Positions 52,829-61,928 of a DNA stretch of 64,000 bases are shown here, piece by piece. A model generated the notes under the pieces. That model made no database searches. It saw nothing but the letters and a program-made list of their open reading frames with translations, and had not been told where the DNA came from. Position 1 is the first letter of the stretch. Every line of letters starts with the position of its first letter. The stretch comes from Rhizobium sp. RCAM05350 (GTDB taxonomy: Bacteria > Pseudomonadota > Alphaproteobacteria > Rhizobiales > Rhizobiaceae): contig CP087974.1 of the NCBI GenBank assembly GCA_024426085.1, forward strand, positions 2,704,001 to 2,768,000, read 5' to 3'. A program made the translations under genes and the position numbers.

Positions 52829-54381
52829 TTACACGCCGATCGCCTGGGTCAGCACTTCTTCATGAGAGGCGCTGCGATAGGTGTGGCTGGCAACGAGCTT
52901 TCCCTGCCGGAACACATGCAGCCGGTCCGAAAGCTCGTAGACCTCCGGCAGATAGGAGGAGATCAGGATGATGCCTGCCCCCTGCTCCAGAAGCCTTGCA
53001 AACAGCCGGTAGATTTCCGCCTTGGTGCCGACATCGACGCCGACCGTCGGCTCGTCGAAGATGAACAGCTTGGCGCCGTGGCTCAGCCATTTGCCGATCA
53101 CGATCTTCTGCTGGTTGCCGCCGGACATGGCCGACGCCAACACACGCCGCGTCGGCGTCTTGATCTTCGGATCCCTGATCTGCCGGTCGGCATTCTCGAT
53201 CTCACGGCCGCGGTTAATCGTGAGGCCACGCGACAGCCGGTCGAACACCGGCAGGTTGATGTTTAGGCCAATCGGCAGGTTGAGGCAGAGCCCCTGGTCG
53301 CGGCGGCTTTCAGGCGCAAGCGCAATCCTGAGGTCCATTGCATCTCGCTCGTTGCGGATTCTGACCTTGCTGCCCTGCCAGAAAACCTCACCCGCGCTCA
53401 ACGGCTGACGGCCATAGAGGCCGAGCGCGAATTCGCTGCGTCCAGCACCGATTAGACCATAGAGACCAACGATTTCCCCTGCGCGCACGGACAGCGAGAC
53501 ATCCGAGAAACCCGGGCCGGAGAGACCACGTGTCTCGACAATCGTCCGCCAAGCGGCAGTGTTTCCTTATGATAAATCTGCTCGATGGTGCGGTTGATCA
53601 TCATCGAGATCAGCTCGGCATCATTGGTCTCGGCGATCTTGCGTGTCCCGATATGGGTGCCGTCGCGCAGGACCTGAAACCCGGTCGGCGAGCCTGAAAA
53701 CCTCTTCCATGCGGTGGCTGATATAGACGATCGTCACGCCGTCACCCTGTAGCCGGCGAATGAGCAGGAAGAGCTGCGCCGATTCCTGGCGCGTCAGATA
53801 GGCCGTCGGCTCGTCGAAAATGAGAAATTGCGTGCCGCGCATCTGCGCGCGCCGTCGCCACCAGCTGCTGTTGGCCGATCGTCAGGTCGCTGAGAAGGGC
53901 GCCAGCCGGAAGATTGAAACCGAGATCGTTGAGCACGGCCTGGGCCGCATCGGTCATGGCGCGCTTGCGCATCAGACCATTCTTGTTGATTTCGTCGCCG
54001 AGAAACATGTTGGCCGCGACCGTCAGGTGACGGCAAAGCACGACTTCCTGATGCACGGCATTGATGCCACGCGAAATCGCTTCGTTCGGGGTGGCAAGCT
54101 GAACGGCATCGCTGCACCAGAAGACCTCGCCTGATGTTCGGCGGATAACGCCGGTCAAAAGCTTGATCAGCGTCGACTTCCCGGCTCCATTTTCACCCGA
54201 CGATTGCATGGATCTCGCCCGAAAGGAAGGTGATATTTGCCGGCTTCAGCGCCTCGACGGCACCGTATTTCTTCTGCAAGCCGCGTAGTTCCAGGATCGG
54301 CTGGCCCTTGGGAACGGGATGTTTGGCGGTCGTCATCGTACCATCATCGTGCCGGTGGCTGACGTCGTAAAGTCCTGTCAT
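52829..54381 (-). CDS. Ribose-type sugar ABC transporter ATPase (frameshifted here)
   Basis: An RbsA-type tandem ATPase of about 516 residues. First domain: P-loop [29 protein letters not shown] signature, Walker [12 protein letters not shown]. Second domain: [16 protein letters not shown] (degenerate P-loop), [16 protein letters not shown] signature, [17 protein letters not shown] 54381 has GGGAGGAAAG upstream. Four indels: extra base at 54196-54198, T53844, T53675, and one lost at 53544-53547; three of them are at C-G. Confidence 0.93.
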
Positions 54382-54509
54382 GGCGGCTTTCCTCCCCGGA
54401 CCCGAGCCTATCCCAGCCCGGCAGGGCCGGGCTGAAGCAGGTCAGGATCGTATTTTCCGAAAAGCGGCAGGCAGCCCCACTTGGGGAGCGTCCTGCCGCC
54501 TAGTCTTGA

Positions 54510-55499
54510 TCAGTTGACCTTCGGATTCAGAAGAGCATCGATCTTGGGATCGGCCATGTTGGCCTTGGTCACCAGGTTGGCGCCGGTATCGACATTGGCC
54601 TCGACCTTTTCCTTCTTCGAAGCGGCAAGGGCGGTTTTGATGCCGTCATAGCCCATGCGATAGGGATCCTGCACAACGAGGCCGGCGAGCACGCCTTCCT
54701 TGAGGAAGCCGACCGTCTTTTCGTCGCTATCGAAGCCGATGACCTTGATCTTGTCGCCGAGCTTGTTTTCGGCGATCGCCTGGCCAACGCCCTGCGCCAT
54801 GATCAGGTTGGATGCGAAGACGCCAACGAGGTTCGGGTTGGCGGTGATCAGGTCTGTCATCATGTTGAGGCCGGTGGTTGCCTGGCCGTCGGCATACTTG
54901 TCGGCCACGACCTTGAGGCCCGGATATTTGGCAGTGATGACCTCGACGAAACCTTCATGGCGCTGATCGAGCGAGCCGACGCCGGGCAGGCTGGTGATGA
55001 TGGCGATTTCGCCTTCTTCCTTGCCCGTTGCTTCCTTGATTGCAGCGGCCAATCCATCCGCAGCAATGCGACCGCCCTGGACATTGTCGGTGGTTAGGAA
55101 GGAGGTGAAGGCCTTGGAATCTGCGCCGGAATCGATGCCGATGATCGGCACGGCCTTGGCAGCTTCATCGATCGGCTTTCCGAGCGCCTTGAATTCCGTC
55201 GGCGAAATAACGACGGCGGCCGGTGCACCGGCAACGGCATTTTCCAGAATAGTGATCTGGCCGTTGATGTCCGATTCCGACTGGGCGCCGAGTTCCGGGA
55301 CGTTGACGCCAAGGTCCTTGCCAGCCGCACGTGCGCCAGCCAGAACGATCTGCCAGTAGAACGATGTGGTGTCCTTGACGATGATCGGGATGGTGACATC
55401 CTGTGCGAACGAGGCAATCGGCATCACGGTTGTGAAGACAGCAGCGCCAGCCAGGCTGGTAAAGGCGCGGCGTGACAGGATATGTTTCATAAGAGTCAT
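54510..55499 (-). CDS. Ribose-type sugar ABC transporter substrate-binding protein
   Basis: Intact, 329 residues from ATG 55499, with GGAGGAG nine bases upstream. Signal peptide MKHILSRRAFTSLAGAAVFT then VMPIASFAQ. The mature protein is a periplasmic binding protein of type I: KDTTSFYWQIVLAGARAAGK, APAAVVISPTEFKALGKPID, IGIDSGADSKAFTSFLTTDN, VGVFASNLIMAQGVGQAI. Such proteins bind monosaccharides. It is the first gene of the transporter operon. Confidence 0.93.
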   Translation of the reverse strand: MTLMKHILSRRAFTSLAGAAVFTTVMPIASFAQDVTIPIIVKDTTSFYWQIVLAGARAAGKDLGVNVPELGAQSESDINGQITILENAVAGAPAAVVISPTEFKALGKPIDEAAKAVPIIGIDSGADSKAFTSFLTTDNVQGGRIAADGLAAAIKEATGKEEGEIAIITSLPGVGSLDQRHEGFVEVITAKYPGLKVVADKYADGQATTGLNMMTDLITANPNLVGVFASNLIMAQGVGQAIAENKLGDKIKVIGFDSDEKTVGFLKEGVLAGLVVQDPYRMGYDGIKTALAASKKEKVEANVDTGANLVTKANMADPKIDALLNPKVN

Positions 55500-55568
55500 G
55501 GTGTTGTTCTCCTCCAACAACGTCTTGTTGAGTTCTCATCAGACCGGGCTGCAAGACGCAAACAGTTC

Positions 55569-55590
55569 GATCTTTTATCCATAAAAAACA
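55569..55590 (-). promoter_or_regulatory. Candidate operator upstream of the sugar-binding protein gene
   Basis: A 22-base block containing CTTTTATCCATAAAAAACA matches 17 of 22 positions of the palindromic element at 58823-58844 upstream of uxaA and gntR. It is 70 bases upstream of the binding-protein start. Sharing between two promoters of the same island suggests one regulator, most likely the GntR protein encoded at 59043. Confidence 0.5.
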
Positions 55591-55737
55591 TTTTGCCTTG
55601 GCAAGCTATCTCAGCAATTTCGAAATTGCAAGCGGTCGAAATTTACCTTGAACATTGCTTTCCTCCCAACGCCAAGTCTTTGTTTTACATCACGAAGATG
55701 AACCAGCCCACCTCCATGGGCCGGATGCCACGCCGTG

Positions 55738-56184
55738 TCAGACGCGATAGAGTTCCTGCGGATGCACGACGCCCTTTTTCAGGATGATATTTCCATACAG
55801 CCGGAATTCCGTCGTCGCGACGATATAGGCGGCCTTGCGCGAACGCTCGTAGAAGGCAAAGCGCTCTATCGGCACGACCTTGAAATCGCCGGCGAGCTTT
55901 TTGACCAGGCTCTGGAACTTGGCGCAGACGTCCGGCACCGCCGTCGGGTCGCCGACGACTTCCATGCGCCAGGCAGATTCATCCACGAATGTATCGAGTG
56001 GCATATGCGCAAGGATCGCCTCCAGGATGCTCAGTGCATCGACCCCGTCCGCACGCACGACCTTCGGTCCCATGGTGCTGGCCGGAAAGTTTGCATCGGC
56101 AATGACGATCTCGTCCCCATGCCCCATAGTGCGGATCGCATGCAGCAATTCCGGACCGAGCAATGGATGTATTCCCTTCAGCAT
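55738..56184 (-). CDS. fucU: FucU/RbsD-type sugar mutarotase
   Basis: Intact, 148 residues. MLKGIHPLLGPELLHAIRTM then GHGDEIVIADANFPA contains the catalytic His and Asp region of the RbsD/FucU family; the length and the C-terminal ATTEFRLYGNIILKKGV fit FucU (L-fucose mutarotase) better than RbsD. The family interconverts anomers of L-fucose and similar sugars. Between transporter and aldose dehydrogenase, it would supply the correct anomer for oxidation at C1. Confidence 0.88.
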   Translation of the reverse strand: MLKGIHPLLGPELLHAIRTMGHGDEIVIADANFPASTMGPKVVRADGVDALSILEAILAHMPLDTFVDESAWRMEVVGDPTAVPDVCAKFQSLVKKLAGDFKVVPIERFAFYERSRKAAYIVATTEFRLYGNIILKKGVVHPQELYRV

Positions 56185-56213
56185 TCCGTTTTCCTTTGTC
56201 TCTTGAAAGCCGG

Positions 56214-57233
56214 CTAAACCCGCACGGCGTCCGTGCCGAGTTCCGGGGCTACCAGCGTATGCGCTTCGTAAGCCTTGAAATCATCCGGCTGTAAACGCCG
56301 CTCCGTCAATTCCATGTTGCGTATCAGGCTCGACGGTTTGGCCGTTCCGAGCAGGACCGAGGCGACCGCCGGGCTCTGCAGCGGAAACTGGATGGCGGGT
56401 GCCGCCAGCGGCAGTCCCTGGGACCTCGCAATCGTCTCCATCGCCCTCACCTTGTCGAGAACTTCCGGGGTAGCCGGCATGTAGTCGAAATGCGATCCTT
56501 CGACCGGACCCGTGGCCAGAATACCCGAATTGAAAACGCCGCCAACCACCAGCGAGGTTTTCTTTTTCTCGCAAAGCGGCAGGAGTTCGGCAGTGGCAGT
56601 ACGATCAAGAAGCGTATAGCGCCCGGCCAGAAGGATGCAGTCGATATCAGCCTCCCCCATCACATCGAGGCAGACCGGGACTTCATTGACGCCCAGCCCG
56701 TAGGCCGCGATGGCGCCGCTTGATTTCAGCTGTTCCAGCGCCTTCAAACCACCGTCCAGCAGTTGGCGAAGATAGACCGCGTTGCGCTCGGCGCCATGGG
56801 TGTAGACGCCGATATCGTGAACGAAGAGAATATCGATGCGGTTAAGGCCAAGGCGGGCATAGCTCAAATCGACAGAGCGCATGATGCCGTCATAGGAGTA
56901 GTCGTAATCCGTATCGAATGGCAGCGGGTCGACGAAGCCATAGCTCGGCACCTTGTCGTCGGGAACCGGCCGCTGTAGCCGGCCAACCTTCGTCGACAGC
57001 ACATAGCTGCCCTTGGGCTTGTCGCGCAGGAAATCGCCGACACGACGCTCGGCAAGCCCGAAGCCGTACCAGGGTGCCGTATCGATGAAACGCAGGCCGG
57101 CAGTCCAGGCCGCCTCCAGCGTTTCCATTGCCGCCTCGCGCGGGCACGCCCGGTACATGCCGCCGAGCGGTGCCGTGCCAAAGCTGTATTCGGTGACGGA
57201 AAGGTCCGTTTGGCCGATTTTACGTGTCTGCAT
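56214..57233 (-). CDS. Aldo/keto reductase, aldose 1-dehydrogenase type
   Basis: Intact, 339 residues from ATG 57233. TEYSFGTAPLGGMYRA, FIDTAPWYGFGLAERRVG (catalytic Asp/Tyr), LSTKVGRLQRP (catalytic Lys) and ILFVHDIGVYTHG (His) follow the family layout of D-threo-aldose/L-fucose/L-galactose 1-dehydrogenases. It probably oxidises the sugar to its lactone. fucU follows 29 bases downstream on the same strand. Confidence 0.88.
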   Translation of the reverse strand: MQTRKIGQTDLSVTEYSFGTAPLGGMYRACPREAAMETLEAAWTAGLRFIDTAPWYGFGLAERRVGDFLRDKPKGSYVLSTKVGRLQRPVPDDKVPSYGFVDPLPFDTDYDYSYDGIMRSVDLSYARLGLNRIDILFVHDIGVYTHGAERNAVYLRQLLDGGLKALEQLKSSGAIAAYGLGVNEVPVCLDVMGEADIDCILLAGRYTLLDRTATAELLPLCEKKKTSLVVGGVFNSGILATGPVEGSHFDYMPATPEVLDKVRAMETIARSQGLPLAAPAIQFPLQSPAVASVLLGTAKPSSLIRNMELTERRLQPDDFKAYEAHTLVAPELGTDAVRV

Positions 57234-57264
57234 CAATTCTCTCCTGCGCTCCAACAGTCGCCCG

Positions 57265-58771
57265 TCAGAGTGTCGCGCCCAGGTGCCAGGGCACGAATTC
57301 ATTGTCGCCGTAACCGAACAGTTCGCTCTTGGTCTTCTTGCCGGACGCGGTATCGATGATCAGGTCGAAAATCTCGCGGCCCATGCCGGCAATCGTTGCG
57401 TCGCCAGTGGCGATGGTACCGCAATCGATGTCCATGTCTTCTTCCATGGCGCGATAGAGCGCCGTATTGCTCGTCAGCTTGATCGACGGGCATGGACGCG
57501 AGCCAAAACAGCTGCCGCGGCCGGTGGTAAACGTGATGACATTGGCACCGCCCGCAACCTGACCTGTTGCCGAGACAGGATCGTAGCCCGGCGTATCCAT
57601 GAAGACGAGGCCGTGTTCCGTCACGCGCTCGGCATAATGATAGACCGCCGTCAATGGTGACCGGCCGCCCTTGGCAACGGCACCGAGCGACTTTTCAAGG
57701 ATGGTAGTCAGGCCACCGCGCTTGTTGCCCGGGGAAGGATTGTTGTCGAGCGAGGCGCCATGCATGGCGACATAGTCTTCCCACCAAGAAATCAAACCGT
57801 CGAGTTTTTCAGCGACGCCATCATTGACAGCGCGGCTGCTGCAAACAGATGCTCGGCGCCATAGATTTCAGAGGTTTCCGACAGGATGCCCGTACCGCCG
57901 GCGCCGGCCAGAATATCCACCGCCGCACCCAAAGCCGGATCTCGCTGTAATACCCGAAAGCCCATCCGAGCCGCCGCATTGCAGGCCAACGATGATTTCG
58001 CTGACCGGGATCGGAATGCGCTTTGCCGTTCCGACTTCCGCGGCGATCTCCTCAAGCACACCAAGCGCCCGGGCGACAGCGGCGCGAGCCACCGGCATCC
58101 TGAATGTTGAAATGCCGCTTGCCGGCACCCGCTCCCGACTGCCCGTAGAGCGTCAGCTGGTTGACCTCGCAACCAAGCCCGACCATCAGCACACCGCCAA
58201 AATTCACATGGCGCGTATAGCCGGCAAGAGTCCGGTGCAGATTCTTCATGCCGTCGCCGGTCGAACTCATGCCGCAGCCCTGATCATGGACGATCGGCAC
58301 GAAACCGTCGATGCCGGCATACCGCGGCAGGATGACCTTGTTCGCCTCCTCGGCGATGGCCCGACAGACCGTGGTGGAACAGTTGACGCTGGCAATGATG
58401 CCGATGAAATTTCGGGTCGCAGCGCGGCCGTCGGCGCGACGGTAGCCCATGAATGTCCGGGCCTTGTCGGCGACGCTGGCCGCTTCCGGCGGCACCGGCG
58501 CACTGATGGACAGCCGATCCTGATCGAAGGCAAGATTATGCGAATGAACGTGATCACCGGCCGCAATCTCGACGGTCGCACGGCCGATCGCCTGACCGTA
58601 TTTCACCACCGGTTCGCCGATATGAACGGGATGAATCGCTACCTTGTGGCCGGGATCGATCTTGCCGTTTGCACGAACACCACCCGGCAGCTCACCACCC
58701 GTCTCGATGGCCAGCGAGGCGACCGCGACATTGTCTTCCGGCGACAAAACGATGAAGGAAGGTGCAGTCAC
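57265..58771 (-). CDS. uxaA: UxaA-family altronate dehydratase (frameshifted here)
   Basis: A two-domain UxaA/GarD-type sugar-acid dehydratase of about 502 residues. N-terminal SAF domain with VVKYGQAIGRATVEIAAGDH then VHSHNL; C-terminal domain with GRAATRNFIGIIASVNCST, HDQGCGM, VGLGCEVNQL and the GLQCGGSDG iron/substrate loop. It dehydrates altronate (or a similar aldonate) to 2-keto-3-deoxygluconate. Three indels: GC unit lost near 58080-58087, one extra base near 57940-57943 (GCGAATCC), one A lost near 57824. It is divergent from gntR and followed by the aldo/keto reductase gene 31 bases later. Confidence 0.88.
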
Positions 58772-58822
58772 CCTTGGTATCTCCCTGGACAGTTTTTATC
58801 CGAATGAGCCTCTCATTCATTT

Positions 58823-58844
58823 TGTCTTTTATCCACAATAGACA
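58823..58844. promoter_or_regulatory. Candidate GntR operator in the uxaA-gntR divergent region
   Basis: TGTCT-N12-AGACA, an inverted repeat spanning 22 bases with CTTTTATCCACAAT at its core. It lies 52 bases upstream of uxaA and about 200 upstream of gntR. A weaker TTTTTATCC copy sits at 58792-58800, close to the uxaA start. The related block at 55569 supports regulatory function. Confidence 0.5.
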
Positions 58845-59042
58845 GTTTGTCGTCAATGGGTATTATGTAGTCGTGGTTGGCGGCAGTAGGGCGCGCCGCG
58901 TCAAAAACAAAATCAGGGACAGAAACAACCATGAACCCGCACAGCAAAATCGAAGACAGGATCAAACGGACCGGATAGAGCACCTGCAAAAAACCCGCCC
59001 GCCCATCGGGCTTACAGAAACCCATATCCGGTCGATACAGTC

Positions 59043-59921
59043 ATGGCGAAACAGAACACCGTCTTCAAGGACGCCTTCAACCGTTGCCTCAAGCTCCTGG
59101 CTGAAACCTCGAGCCTGCCGTCCGAGCCGGAGCTTGGCGCAACGCTCGGCGTCAGCCGCACCACCATTCGCGCCATCCTGACGCGCATGGAAGAGCTGCA
59201 ATTGCTGGCCTGGGACAAGCGGGCAAAGGTAGTTTTGCGCCAGCCGAAGCCGGAGGATTATTACCCGGCGGAAGAAACCGATTCGCTATCCGACATCATC
59301 GAACGCAGTTTCATGCGCCGGATTCTGGCCGGCGGCGCCGAGCCCGGCATGCAGATCAACGAGCTGGAACTGGCCCGCGATATAGGCACCGGCACGACCA
59401 GCGTGCGCGAATTCCTCATCCGCTTCAGCCGCTTCGGCCTGATCGAGAAACGCCCGAACAGCCACTGGATCCTCAAGGGTTTTACCCGCGAATTTGCGCT
59501 GGAACTGACGGAAGTCCGCGAGATGTTCGAACTGCGCTCGGCCGCAAGCTTTGCAGCCCTTGGTCCCGATCACCCGGCCTGGGCCGATCTCGACCGGATC
59601 GAGGTCCTGCATCACGAAATCCTTGCCGATATCGACAACCGCTACAAGGAATTCTCCGAGCTCGACGAACGCTTCCATCTTCTGGTCCACACGTCGTCCA
59701 GCAACCGGTTCATCGTCGATTTCTACGACATCATCACCATCGTCTTTCACTATCACTACCAGTGGAACAAGACGAATGCGCGCGAGCGCAACGCCCGGGC
59801 TCTGGAAGAACATCTCGACTATATCGCCGCCCTTCGCTCCCACGATCCAGCGCGGGTCGACGCTGCCTGCCGCAGGCACCTAAAATCTGCGCGCGAAACA
59901 TTGCTACAGTCCATTCAATAG
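59043..59921 (+). CDS. GntR/FadR-type regulator with two winged helix domains
   Basis: Intact, 292 residues, about 55 longer than usual FadR-subfamily proteins. The first winged helix is at about residues 5-65 (LPSEPELGATLGVSRTTIRA then ILTRMEELQLL). A second GntR-like winged helix follows at about 83-145 (IIERSFMRRILAGGAEPGMQ, INELELARDIGTGTTSVREF then RFGLIEKR). The all-helical FCD ligand domain with metal-binding histidines (ERFHLLVHTSS, HHEILADID, EEHLDYIAALRSHD) completes it. It is divergent from uxaA and upstream of uxaB, so it most likely represses the island and responds to a pathway acid. Confidence 0.88.
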   Translation: MAKQNTVFKDAFNRCLKLLAETSSLPSEPELGATLGVSRTTIRAILTRMEELQLLAWDKRAKVVLRQPKPEDYYPAEETDSLSDIIERSFMRRILAGGAEPGMQINELELARDIGTGTTSVREFLIRFSRFGLIEKRPNSHWILKGFTREFALELTEVREMFELRSAASFAALGPDHPAWADLDRIEVLHHEILADIDNRYKEFSELDERFHLLVHTSSSNRFIVDFYDIITIVFHYHYQWNKTNARERNARALEEHLDYIAALRSHDPARVDAACRRHLKSARETLLQSIQ

Positions 59922-59935
59922 CCGGATTCAATATC

Positions 59936-61029
59936 ATGACATCAACGCCAATCGTCCAGTTTGGAACCAGCCGCTTCCTGCAGGCCCATGCCGATCTCTT
60001 TGTCAGCGAGCGCTGGAAAACGGCGAGGCGATCGGCAAGATCGCCATCGTTCAGACCACGGGCTCGGCGGAACGCGCCGGACGACTGAACGCTTTGGCGG
60101 CGCCGGAAGGTTTTCCGGTCATCATCCGCGGGCTCGTCGACGGTGTAGAAATCGACCGCACGCAGCAGGTGACCAGCGTTGCGCGAGCGCTGTCGACGGC
60201 ATCCGACTGGGACGAGGTGAAGCGAATTGTTGCCGCAGAGGCGGAGGTGCTGATCTCCAACACCGGCGATACCGGCTACGCGGTCAGCCCTGACGATCTC
60301 GTGACGGAAATCCCGGCCTCGTTCCCCGGCAAACTGCTGATCCTTTTGCATGGACGATACCGTGCAGGCGGCAGGCCCCTGACCATGTTGCCCTGCGAGT
60401 TGATCGCCCGCAACGGCGACACGCTGAAGACGGTGATGCTCGATCTTCAATCCGAGCGGATCGCCGACGCGGATTTCGGGGAATGGCTGGCAACCCAGGT
60501 CATCTGGGGCAATACGCTGGTCGACCGGATCGTCTCCGAACCGCTGCAGCCAGCCGGAGCGGTGGCGGAACCCTATGCACTCTGGGCGATCGAGGCCCAG
60601 CGCGGACTAAAACTCCCTTGCACCCACCCGTCCATTCTGCTGGTTGACGATCTCTCCCCTTACGAGAAGCTCAAGCTGCATATCCTCAATCTCGGCCATA
60701 CGGTGCTGGCCGATATCTGGCTGAAAACCGGCCGCCCGGAAGATGAGACCGTCAAAGCCATCCTGAAGGACCCGGAGATTCTGGCAGCACTGATGGGTAT
60801 CTATGAAACCGAGGTCGTTCCCGGCTTTGCCGCCAAAAACCTCGGCGACGAGGCAAAGCGCTATGTGGCGCTAACGCTGGATCGCTTCCGCAATCCATTC
60901 CTGGACCACCGCATTCGCGATATCGCCAACCATCACGCCGAGAAAATCACCCGGCGGCTCGCCGACTTCCGGGTATGGAGCCCGGATGTCGCCATGCCGA
61001 AGCTTACGGCTATCATCGAAAGCCGCTGA
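59936..61029 (+). CDS. UxaB-like mannitol dehydrogenase family oxidoreductase (frameshifted here)
   Basis: A polyol-specific long-chain dehydrogenase of about 364 residues, shorter than E. coli UxaB (about 480). N-terminal [20 protein letters not shown] is the NAD-binding start; [17 protein letters not shown] and [15 protein letters not shown] match tagaturonate reductase and mannonate oxidoreductase motifs. One G is lost near 60010 ([11 protein letters not shown] expected). It would interconvert tagaturonate and altronate. It starts 14 bases after gntR and its stop abuts the convergent aldolase stop with no base between. Confidence 0.82.
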
Positions 61030-61835
61030 TCAGTAGCCGGCAACCGGCTTGGCATCGCTCTTTCCACCCGGACAGGAAATCGTCGCGCAACCGTGTCGTG
61101 GCGCTGACGAGCAGCGTCACATCCGTGCCGATCGCCATGAAGTCCGCGCCCATCTCGCGGTACATATGGGCTTGATCGAGGCTCAGGGTCATGATGCCGC
61201 GTGCCTTTCCGGCTTTCCCAATGCGATCGAATGCGTCCTTGATCGCGGCTGTTACCTCCGGATGCCCCGGCTGGCCGAGATGTCCCATGTCTGCGGCGAG
61301 ATCGGACGGGCCAATGAACAGGCCGTCGATCCCGTCGAGGGCGGCGATCTCATCCAGCGCCGCAAGGCCGGCGCGGCTCTCGATCTGCACGATCAGACAA
61401 ATCTCGTCATTGGCCGTCTCGAGATAGTCACCGATCCGGCTGAACTGAGATGCCCGGCCAAGAGCGGCACCGACACCGCGGAACGCCATGCGGCGGGTAG
61501 CGTACGGCACGAACAAGAACCTGCGCCTGTTCGACGCTCTCCACCATCGGGATCAGCAACGTCTGGGCGCCGGTATCGAGGATCTGCTTGATCAGCCAGG
61601 TTTCGCCGATCGGAAGCCGGACCATCGGATGGCTGCCGGAGCGGGCGACGGCCTGGATCTGTGCCGACAGCAGAGGAATATCGTTCGGCCCGTGTTCGCC
61701 GTCGATCAGCAGCCAGTCATAACCGCTGCCGGAGACGATTTCGGCCGCATAGGGGCTTGCCAGCGCAACCCAGAGACCGAGTTGAAAGCGATTTTCGCGG
61801 ATCGCGGCCTTGAACACATTCTTCGGGGCGGGCAT
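61030..61835 (-). CDS. HpcH/HpaI family class II aldolase (frameshifted here)
   Basis: A metal-dependent aldolase of 267 residues when restored. [53 protein letters not shown] with the catalytic Arg, LLIPMVES, and [20 protein letters not shown] (metal Glu) then [17 protein letters not shown] (metal Asp). Two extra bases, at about 61480 (GTT-CGC) and about 61057-61062, hide the conserved end KPVAGY at TGA 61030-61032. The family splits 2-keto-3-deoxy acids into pyruvate and an aldehyde. It follows the aldehyde dehydrogenase gene after a terminator. Confidence 0.9.
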
Positions 61836-61874
61836 GGCTTAACTCCTGCTATTCGAACCGTTGTACCGGCAAAT

Positions 61875-61905
61875 AAAAAAACCGGCCAGAGTTTATCCGG
61901 CCGGT
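61875..61905 (-). terminator. Terminator after the aldehyde dehydrogenase gene
   Basis: ACCGGCC and GGCCGGT around an 11-base loop; on the minus strand seven bases of stem are followed by TTTTTTATTT. It lies 24 bases after the dehydrogenase stop and 40 before the aldolase start, so the aldolase may be reached by read-through or own promoter. Confidence 0.75.
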
Positions 61906-61928
61906 CCTCTTCAAGCCTGACTGGCAGA

